Shown: piece by piece, positions 53,901-60,450 of the stretch
Layout of the letters: each line of letters starts with the position of its first letter
Position numbering within the stretch: position 1 is the stretch's first letter
NCBI GenBank assembly: GCA_964411985.1
Contig: CAYPNF010000025.1
Coordinates: 56,388-120,387, forward strand
Direction: 5' to 3'
Source of the DNA: CAYPNF01 sp964411985
Lineage (GTDB): Bacteria > Verrucomicrobiota > Verrucomicrobiia > Limisphaerales > J093
DNA: 64,000 nt
Position numbers and translations under genes: made by a program
The notes under the pieces: model-generated
Told to the model about the DNA's origin: nothing
Databases searched by the model: none
What the model saw: only the letters and a program-made list of their open reading frames with translations

Positions 53901-55156
53901 TACCCGACTATTTCGCCAGATCGGTGGCGCTCCGCCACCTGCGCTTCAGTCTGGGTCAGACGCTCGCCAGCGTCGGCGTGGTGACCCTGAGCGTGACGCT
54001 CATTATCTTCCTAGGGGCACTGATCGGGGGACTGCAGAAAAGGCTCCTGGGTAGTGTCACGGGCAGCATCTCCCATGTGGTCATCAAACCTCCTGATCGC
54101 TTACCTCTGGCCGCCTGGCAAATCGACTCGCTACAGAAGTCCAATGTCCTCTACGTCGGCACCACGGTGAAACTGGCCCAGCAGAAGCAGAAGATAGAGG
54201 ATTGGTCCGGATGGCTCGACCGCGTAGAGCATTTTGACGAACGGATCAGTGGTGTCTCCCCGATCGTGGACGGCCAAGGCATTCTGGCGCGGGGCACCAA
54301 GAAGAAAGGCGTCAGCATCACGGGGGTCCTCCCCGAGCGCCACAACGACGTCGTGGACATCCAATCCAAACTCGTGCAGGGCAGGTATTTTGGGTTGAAC
54401 GCCGGCGAAGTCGCCATCGGCTATCGTCTCGCAGAGGAGTTCAGTCTGCGGCTCGGAGACAAGATCCGACTCACCAGCTCCGACGATGTGACCGGAGTCT
54501 ATACGGTGGCTGGCATTTTCGACACCGGCTTCAATGCCGCGGATTACAGCACCGTGTTCGTTGCGTTGCGGGATGCCCAGTCCTTGTTTCAACTTGGCCG
54601 TGCCGTGACCAGCATTGGAGTTAAGTTGACGGACATCTTCGCGGCTAACGAGGTCGCCGACCAACTTAAGCTTCAGGTACCCTTTGAAACGGTTTCCTGG
54701 ATGCGGGAAAACCAATCGATTCTCTCTGGGTTGCGAGCGCAGTCGCAGTCGGTCAACCTCATCCTTGGTTGCACGATCCTGGCGGCGGGCCTGGGGATCG
54801 CCAGCATCCTGATCATGAGCGTCCTGAGCCGACAGCGCGAAATTGGCATTCTCAAAGCCATGGGAGCCACCTCCCGCCAGATCACCACCGTGTTCGCGCT
54901 TCAAGGGGGGCTGCTCGCCCTGGCGGGTGGCGGAATCGGCAGCGGAGTAGGCATCGGACTCAGTCATTGGCTCAGACAGTTCAAGATCGTGGCCAGCAGT
55001 ACCGGCCGCATGGCGGAGATCTTCCCCATGGCGCTCAGCGGGCAGCTGATCGCCACCGCGCTGCTGACGGCCCTGGTCGTCGGTTTTGTCGCGGCAATCT
55101 ACCCTGCTTGGCGGGCCGCGCGCATCAACGCCATCGAAGTCATCCGCAGCACATGA
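53897..55156 (+). CDS. ABC transporter permease (MacB/LolC-type, FtsX domain)
   Basis: A 419-residue inner-membrane protein with one N-terminal helix (about 20-40), a large periplasmic domain, and three C-terminal helices in the FtsX domain. The final region holds SRQREIGILKAMGATSRQI, the coupling helix that meets the ATPase, and AAIYPAWRAARINAIEVIRS, the classic FtsX/MacB end. The ATPase gene starts inside its stop codon (ATGA overlap). Together with the adaptor this is a complete mechanotransmission-type exporter for a peptide, lipid or lipoprotein; the cargo is unknown. Confidence 0.92.
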   Translation: MIPDYFARSVALRHLRFSLGQTLASVGVVTLSVTLIIFLGALIGGLQKRLLGSVTGSISHVVIKPPDRLPLAAWQIDSLQKSNVLYVGTTVKLAQQKQKIEDWSGWLDRVEHFDERISGVSPIVDGQGILARGTKKKGVSITGVLPERHNDVVDIQSKLVQGRYFGLNAGEVAIGYRLAEEFSLRLGDKIRLTSSDDVTGVYTVAGIFDTGFNAADYSTVFVALRDAQSLFQLGRAVTSIGVKLTDIFAANEVADQLKLQVPFETVSWMRENQSILSGLRAQSQSVNLILGCTILAAGLGIASILIMSVLSRQREIGILKAMGATSRQITTVFALQGGLLALAGGGIGSGVGIGLSHWLRQFKIVASSTGRMAEIFPMALSGQLIATALLTALVVGFVAAIYPAWRAARINAIEVIRST

Positions 55157-55854
55157 GCCAACCTGAACCAGCCCTCGAGTTTCGTGCCGCGGGAAAGGAG
55201 TATCCCGGCGCGGTGCGCACGGTCGCCCTCGCGGAGGCGACTTTCCGCATTCAGCCGGGCGAGTTTGTGTCGGTGCTGGGGGCCTCCGGCTCCGGCAAGA
55301 CCACGCTCCTGAACCTGGCGGGGTTGCTCGATTCACCCACCTCAGGACAGATTCTGCTCGATGGCAGGGATGTCTCCACCTTGGAGGAGGCGGAGCGAGC
55401 CGCCTACCGAAGGAACTACCTCGGTTTCATTTTTCAGTTCCACTATCTCCTGCCCGAGTTCACGGTCCTGGAAAATGCGCTCATGCCTTGCAGATTGAAA
55501 GGACGCGATGCCGAAGACCAGGCCCGGGAACGTGTTCGAAACCTGCTGGTACGCGTCGGGCTCGAAGACCGGCTCCAGTATCGCCCCTCACAACTCTCAG
55601 GCGGCCAGCAACAGCGGGTCGCCATCGTCCGGGCCCTCGCGAATGACCCTCACATCGTGCTGGCTGACGAGCCCACCGGCAATTTGGACAGCAAGAACGG
55701 CCGGGCCGTCTTCGAACTCATGCGCGAGCTCAACCGGGCCACCGGCAAGGCCTTTCTGCTGGTCACCCATGACGAACATTTCGCGGCTGAAACGGACCGC
55801 GTGATTCACCTCGCCGACGGCTACATCACTGCCGACCGCCGCACTCGAACCTGA
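55153..55854 (+). CDS. ABC transporter ATPase (MacB/LolD-like)
   Basis: A 233-residue ATPase partner of the preceding permease. Walker A is GASGSGKTT, the Q-loop is in FIFQFHYLLPEFTVLEN, the ABC signature is LSGGQQQRVAI, Walker B is IVLADEPTGNLD and the switch His is in LVTHDE. The LLPEFTVLEN wording after the Q-loop is typical of LolD/MacB subfamily ATPases. ATG 55153 overlaps the permease stop, so the adaptor, permease and ATPase form one translationally coupled operon. The next gene starts 3 bases after its stop. Confidence 0.95.
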   Translation: MSQPEPALEFRAAGKEYPGAVRTVALAEATFRIQPGEFVSVLGASGSGKTTLLNLAGLLDSPTSGQILLDGRDVSTLEEAERAAYRRNYLGFIFQFHYLLPEFTVLENALMPCRLKGRDAEDQARERVRNLLVRVGLEDRLQYRPSQLSGGQQQRVAIVRALANDPHIVLADEPTGNLDSKNGRAVFELMRELNRATGKAFLLVTHDEHFAAETDRVIHLADGYITADRRTRT

Positions 55855-55857
55855 TGT

Positions 55858-57297
55858 ATGAACACTCTATCCCTGACTCTGCACACCAGTTCCGCTGCTA
55901 TGCTAGGCTTGGCAGCCTTCGTTGCGATATCCAACCTCCCCTGCTCAGCCGCCAAACCCGTGTCCGGAATAGAGGTGGAAGTGGAAGCGGAGGAGGAGGT
56001 GTATGCATATCAACCTGCCAACAACGGGGCCGGGCCAATGTGGTGCCGTGGTTCCACGTGCCTGGTACGGATGGGAAATACGCTCTTTGCCAGCGGCTTG
56101 GAGACCCTACCCGACTTCCAACCGCTCCACAACTGCCGCTGGACTCTCCATCAAAGGGAAGCAACCGGTTGGCGCCAGATCCTGGCGGACCCGGAGGGGC
56201 GCACGCGAGAGCCGGCTCCCTTGGTGGTCCTCAATAAGTCCACTTTCTGCCTGTCTGCCAATCCAACCCTGGTCCAAGATCCCAAGACCTACAGTGGTCC
56301 GGCGCGACCCGAAATCCTGGAGTTCGCTCGCTCATCGCCCAATCGGTACCAGCAGAAACTCCCTTCCTGGGAGGGCACGCCGAAGTTCACGGAACACTCC
56401 TACCGGAGTTTCGCCTCGGACAGCAAGAATGGCGAATTGATCCTCCTGCAAAACATTGGCGATACCCACGCCGAGTGGAGCTTCCTGGATCGACGCGGCC
56501 AATGGTCGGCCCAGGGTAAACTGGAATGGCCTTGGGGCGCCGACTACGAGAAACCGGAGCCAATCCGCGTATGCTATCCCACCGTAGCCCTCCGCGACCG
56601 GGCAGTGTATTTCTGCGGAGTCAGCGACATCATCGAGCCCAATTCCCAGTGGCGCGCGTTCAAGCAACAGCTGACCGGCCAAAAGTGGGACTATGAATTC
56701 CGTCGTCTCTTCTTCACTTGGACACCCGACATTCGCAAAAAGCAATTCAATGAATGGATTGAGATCGCGAGCCGGGAAAAGACCTGCGGCTGGATCACTC
56801 CCGGCGATCTGTGGGTCAGCCCCGATGGCACTGCCCATATCGTCTGGTCAGAGCGCGCCATTGACGAGCGCTTGAAAGCGAAGTTTTTCCCCGAGGCAAA
56901 ACAGGAATACACCATGAACTACGCAAGGATTCGGGAAGGCAAGGTCCTCCATCGCGCCGTATTGGCCAGGGCCGGGGAAGGACTAGGCAACGAGATCCCG
57001 GAACTGCCGCGCCTCCAGATCACCCCAGCCAAGCGCTTGTACGTCTTTTACTACGTCCACGGGAGCGATTCCCAGGGACACGGTCTCAGCGAGAATCGCG
57101 TGCTGGAAATCGACTGGCGCGGGCAAGCCATCTCCAAACCAGTCCGCGTTCCCTTGCGCTATCCGCTCAACAACTACTTCACAGCCACCGTTCGTGCGGG
57201 TTCCTCGCCTTCCATTACCCTCGACCTCCTAGGCACTCGCGCCCAGGGCGGCAACCAGATCGCCTACGCGCAAGTCCGTCTCTCGACCCCACAGTAA
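55858..57297 (+). CDS. Exported protein of unknown function, propeller-like
   Basis: A 479-residue protein with a signal peptide (residues 1 to about 32, ending in CSAAKP). The mature part is rich in Trp, Arg and aromatic beta-strand segments, for example CRWTLHQREATGWRQIL, WSFLDRRGQWSAQGKLEWPW and DLWVSPDGTAHIVWSERA. These resemble the strands of sialidase/BNR-type propellers, but no Asp-box array or catalytic triad is clear, so no enzyme name is given. It starts three bases after the ABC ATPase and is probably in the same operon, possibly as a cargo or an accessory protein. A repeat-rich spacer follows. Confidence 0.6.
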   Translation: MNTLSLTLHTSSAAMLGLAAFVAISNLPCSAAKPVSGIEVEVEAEEEVYAYQPANNGAGPMWCRGSTCLVRMGNTLFASGLETLPDFQPLHNCRWTLHQREATGWRQILADPEGRTREPAPLVVLNKSTFCLSANPTLVQDPKTYSGPARPEILEFARSSPNRYQQKLPSWEGTPKFTEHSYRSFASDSKNGELILLQNIGDTHAEWSFLDRRGQWSAQGKLEWPWGADYEKPEPIRVCYPTVALRDRAVYFCGVSDIIEPNSQWRAFKQQLTGQKWDYEFRRLFFTWTPDIRKKQFNEWIEIASREKTCGWITPGDLWVSPDGTAHIVWSERAIDERLKAKFFPEAKQEYTMNYARIREGKVLHRAVLARAGEGLGNEIPELPRLQITPAKRLYVFYYVHGSDSQGHGLSENRVLEIDWRGQAISKPVRVPLRYPLNNYFTATVRAGSSPSITLDLLGTRAQGGNQIAYAQVRLSTPQ

Positions 57298-57376
57298 GGC
57301 GACGGTTCCGACCGCGCCGAGAAACCAACCGATACCCAGGGCCGCAACGCGGCAATCCTGTCGCAAACCCCGTAAC

Positions 57377-57418
57377 GCAGATTGCCCAATCTGCCGTATC
57401 GCAGGTCGCCTGACCTGC
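57377..57418. repeat. Pair of small palindromes in tandem
   Basis: GCAGATTG-cc-CAATCTGC (57377-57394) is followed six bases later by GCAGGTC-gcct-GACCTGC (57401-57418). Each is a perfect palindrome starting with GCAG. The shared start and the regular spacing suggest variants of one repeat unit. They lie in the 418-base spacer between an exported protein and the dihydrouridine synthase gene, which holds no gene. Confidence 0.65.
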
Positions 57419-57454
57419 GGGGCCTGACGAGGTACTAAACAAGCCCCGAACAGG

Positions 57455-57548
57455 GATTTTGGACAGGATGTCAGGATGAACCGGATGAGAGAAGATCTCG
57501 GCTTCTGAGCCGGCATCAAAATCCTGTCCATCATGTTCATCCTGTCAA
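57455..57548. repeat. Imperfect inverted repeat built of ATCCTGTC modules
   Basis: GACAGGAT (57462-57469) and an offset CAGGATG copy (57472-57478) face two ATCCTGTC copies in the other orientation (57521-57528 and 57539-57546). The left side also has GATTTT before the unit and the right side AAAATC, extending the pairing. The wording ATCCTGTC next to AAAATC is like an intergenic repeat I have seen in many environmental bacterial genomes. The rest of the spacer, 57549-57715, shows no gene. Confidence 0.55.
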
Positions 57549-57715
57549 ACCCACACCGTTCCTGCTTTCCAAGCGTCTGCCAACTGGGGATTCGAAAGGT
57601 GGGCTTCGACGCCTCGGCGAGGCATCGACCACCTGGGGAGGTCGTTTGTCCCAACCCGCCAACCCCTTACGCTTCCAAGGGTTCAGCGGCGCGCTCGGGG
57701 AACCCGGCCCCACCT

Positions 57716-58735
57716 TTACCCCTGCACGCCGGCGAGTACGTCCCTTTCCCCGAGAGGCACCACGAAAGGCTCCAACGGCATTGGATCATTATGATCCAGG
57801 AACCGATGGCACAACGCGAGGAACTCGTGCTCGGTGGTAACTCGCCGTACCCGATGCAGGAATTCACCCGTAGGTTCGACCCCCAGCCCCAGGTAGTTCA
57901 GGTACTTTTTCATACGCTGCAGGTGGTTTCGCTCCTTCAAGGCAGGCGCCGACGTCGATTCGTACAACGCCAGCACGTACTGCAAGACATCCCGGCCTGT
58001 CGGCAGCGCGTAGCTTTCGCCCGCAAGGTGCTTGCGAATCTGGGTAAAAATCCACGGATTCCGCACCGCACCACGTCCGATCATGAGTCCGCGCACGCCG
58101 GTCTGCTTCAGTACCTGCGCCGCCTTGGCCGCCGACACCACATTCCCATTGGCGAGCACCGGACAACGCATCACCTGCGACGCCTTAGCGATCAGCTCGT
58201 AACGAACGTCGCTGCGGTACATCTCCTGCACCGTTCGCCCGTGCACGGTGACCAGGTCAACGGAATGGCGCGCGAATATGGCCAATAACTCATCAAACCG
58301 GTCGACCCCATCAAACCCAACCCGCGTTTTCACCGAAAACGGGATCGAAATCACTTCCCGCAGCGCACCCAAAATGGCATCCACGGACTCCAGGGAGCGC
58401 AGCAGTCCGCCGCCGGCACACTTCCGGTAGACGACCGGAGCGGGACACCCCAGGTTCAAGTCGATGCCGGCGATGGGCAACCGCTGAAGGTCCCGCGCAA
58501 TGCGGATCAACTCCGGGATCTCATTCCCGATCATCTGGGCGATCACCGGCTTGCCGTCAGGCACTTCGAGGATCGACCGGACGATGGACTTATCGAGCCG
58601 GGAGTTTGGATAAACCCGAAAGTATTCCGTGTAATAGAGATCCGGCCCCCCGTAGCGGGAGAGCAGGCGCCAAAAATCCAGACCCGTCACGTCCTGCATG
58701 GGGGCCAGGGCGGTCACGGGGCCAGGTTGGTTCAA
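57716..58735 (-). CDS. dus: tRNA-dihydrouridine synthase
   Basis: An FMN enzyme of 339 residues that reduces uridines in the tRNA D-loop. Motifs are TALAPMQDVTGLDFWRL, the catalytic cysteine in DLNLGCPAPVVYRK, and the flavin-binding ANGNVVSAAKA and GVRGLMIGRGAVRNPW. The family is secure; assignment to DusA, B or C is not. The start is doubtful: TTG 58735 begins just before the conserved region. A strong purine-rich site with an ATG at 58800 lies upstream but in another frame. It ends beside the repeat-rich spacer. Confidence 0.88.
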   Translation of the reverse strand: MNQPGPVTALAPMQDVTGLDFWRLLSRYGGPDLYYTEYFRVYPNSRLDKSIVRSILEVPDGKPVIAQMIGNEIPELIRIARDLQRLPIAGIDLNLGCPAPVVYRKCAGGGLLRSLESVDAILGALREVISIPFSVKTRVGFDGVDRFDELLAIFARHSVDLVTVHGRTVQEMYRSDVRYELIAKASQVMRCPVLANGNVVSAAKAAQVLKQTGVRGLMIGRGAVRNPWIFTQIRKHLAGESYALPTGRDVLQYVLALYESTSAPALKERNHLQRMKKYLNYLGLGVEPTGEFLHRVRRVTTEHEFLALCHRFLDHNDPMPLEPFVVPLGERDVLAGVQG

Positions 58736-58866
58736 GATGTCGGCCAGCGTCGTCAGACGGGCTGAGATAGTCGGGGCGGAACAGAGCGTGTCGAGCTCAT
58801 TCTTTTCTTCCCCTCCCCCCTTTCCTGGAGGTATAAGGGTTCCAAGAATTCATTCCAATACATAAC

Positions 58867-60135
58867 ATGAACACGGTCACTTCATTACGAACAATCACCA
58901 AGAACGTAAACGGTTTGGTTGAAGGCGCCCTCGCCGAAACGGGAGGTTTACTCCGTCTGGCACCCTGCTGGGTGCCCAGGTCCTTTCTGCAGCCAGGCAA
59001 ACGACTCAAGCTGCATCCGAATGATCTGTACGCCTTTGGGCTGAATCGCGGCGGCATCGACGAACGTTGGTTCGCCTCCACCACCCCGGCAGCCAACGAG
59101 AACCGCACGCCTGATGAAGGTCTGAGCTATGTGGTGGTCGGAGATCAGAGGTTCACCCTCGCGGATGCCGTGCAGGCGTGCGGCGCAGAACTGATTGGTA
59201 AGAATCTCTGGAAGAAGTACAGCCGCTGGCCGGTCTATTCGAAGTTCTTCGACAACATGGGGCCCATTCCCCACCACATGCACCAAAGTCAGAAGCAGGC
59301 CAAGCTGGTCGGGCAGGAAGGCAAGCCTGAGTCCTACTACTTCCCACCACAGCACAATAATGTCGGGAATAATTTTCCGTACACGTTCTTTGGTCTGGAA
59401 CCGGGCACCACCAAGGCACAAGTCCGCCGCTGCCTGGAGAATTGGAACAAGGGCGACAACGGCATCCTCGACCTCTCCCGCGCGTATCGCCTCAAACCGG
59501 GCACTGGTTGGCTCGTCGGGCCGTGCATCCTTCACGCCCCGGGCTCCCTCTGCACCTATGAACCGCAGTGGGGATCGGACGTCTTTGGCATGTACCAAAG
59601 CCTCGTCGAAGGACGCGAAGTCCCCTGGTCTTTGCTGGTCAAGGACATGCCCAAGGAGAAGCACCAGGACCTGGATTTCATCGTCAACCAACTCGACTGG
59701 GAAGCCAACGTGGATCCGAGCTTCAAGGACAACCACTACCTCGAGCCCATCCCAGTGGCGGATACGCGCAAGGAAGGCTTTGTCGATCGCTGGATCGTCT
59801 ATGGTGATATCGATGGAAAGCAGTTCTTCACCGCGAAAGAGCTCACCGTGGATCCTGGGATGAAGTGCACGATCACCGATAAGGGTGCCTACGGGCTTAT
59901 CACCGTGCAAGGCAAGGGTAAGATGAACAATCTGAGCCTGGATTGCCCGAAGCTGATCCGTTTCCACGAACTAACCGAGGACGAAGTGTTTTGCACCGAG
60001 ACGGCTGCAAAGGCCGGGGTGACGTTTGAAAACACCTCCACCGTCGAACCGTTGGTCGTCCTGCGGTACTTCGGCCCGGACGTCAATCCGGATGCCCCCA
60101 AGATGGGCGAGTATAGGAAGAACCGGTTTGCCTAA
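58867..60135 (+). CDS. Cupin or mannose-6-phosphate isomerase-like protein
   Basis: A 422-residue protein I can place only loosely. A likely metal site is PHHMHQSQKQA (about residues 137-147), with a downstream ESYYFPPQHNN segment, recalling the His/Glu pattern of type I mannose-6-phosphate isomerases and cupins. The C-terminal third (TAKELTVDPGMKCTITDKGAYGLITVQGKG) is beta-rich, like a second cupin barrel. There is no signal peptide, so it is cytoplasmic. A strong terminator follows 28 bases after the stop. A sugar-isomerase role is a guess from the metal pattern. Confidence 0.6.
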   Translation: MNTVTSLRTITKNVNGLVEGALAETGGLLRLAPCWVPRSFLQPGKRLKLHPNDLYAFGLNRGGIDERWFASTTPAANENRTPDEGLSYVVVGDQRFTLADAVQACGAELIGKNLWKKYSRWPVYSKFFDNMGPIPHHMHQSQKQAKLVGQEGKPESYYFPPQHNNVGNNFPYTFFGLEPGTTKAQVRRCLENWNKGDNGILDLSRAYRLKPGTGWLVGPCILHAPGSLCTYEPQWGSDVFGMYQSLVEGREVPWSLLVKDMPKEKHQDLDFIVNQLDWEANVDPSFKDNHYLEPIPVADTRKEGFVDRWIVYGDIDGKQFFTAKELTVDPGMKCTITDKGAYGLITVQGKGKMNNLSLDCPKLIRFHELTEDEVFCTETAAKAGVTFENTSTVEPLVVLRYFGPDVNPDAPKMGEYRKNRFA

Positions 60136-60163
60136 GCCAACGGCGATAGCCAATCCCCTTTCG

Positions 60164-60194
60164 AAGTCCGTTCCTCTTCAGGGACGGACTTTTT
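60164..60194 (+). terminator. Rho-independent terminator after the cupin-like gene
   Basis: AAGTCCGT (60164-60171) and ACGGACTT (60184-60191) pair exactly; further T-G, C-G and C-G pairs extend the stem to about 11 bp. The last T of the stem runs into TTTTT. It is the strongest terminator in the window. Confidence 0.82.
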
Positions 60195-60268
60195 GCTTCC
60201 TGATGTCAGCTGGGCATAGCCGGGGATTTCTTTGTCCGGTTTTGGCGCTCGTGGCCAATGATAGGGCG

Positions 60269-60439
60269 TCATAGCGGCACTTTCAGCCCTTCTGCTTTGG
60301 CGAGTTTCTTTTGGTTTGTGTCCAAAGTCAGAAACTCCGCGGCTCCGAGGTGCAGAGCTGTGGCCACATGCGGGACATCGAAAGCACGGTAGCCTTCAGC
60401 GTAAGTGCATTGGGCCGAGAGCCGTTCCGCGATACTCAC
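60269..60439 (-). pseudogene. C-terminal remnant of a PIN-domain (VapC-like) toxin
   Basis: Read on the minus strand, this stretch encodes about 56 residues ending at TGA 60269-60271. The text includes AEGYRAFDVPHVATALHLGA, then EFLTLDTNQKKLAKAEGLKV. This is the second half of a PIN-domain ribonuclease: the D-x2-H-x-A-x-A helix, the F-L-T-x-D strand with its metal Asp, and the closing Q-x2-L-A-x3-G-L-x-V helix. The first half with the N-terminal acidic residues is missing; upstream the frame runs into the pheT 3' end. No antitoxin is seen. It is probably a broken toxin gene left behind pheT. The other bases of the 315-base spacer hold the terminator above. Confidence 0.65.
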
Positions 60440-60450
60440 AACGTCCCCTG

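Noticed and set aside
54131..55336. 401-codon minus-strand open frame opposite the ABC permease
   Set aside because: Antisense to a permease with clear FtsX motifs; the sequence is low in hydrophobic or motif content.
58948..59967. 339-codon minus-strand open frame opposite the cupin-like gene
   Set aside because: The plus-strand frame has the conserved-looking metal motif, a plausible start and a terminator in the right orientation; the minus frame has none.
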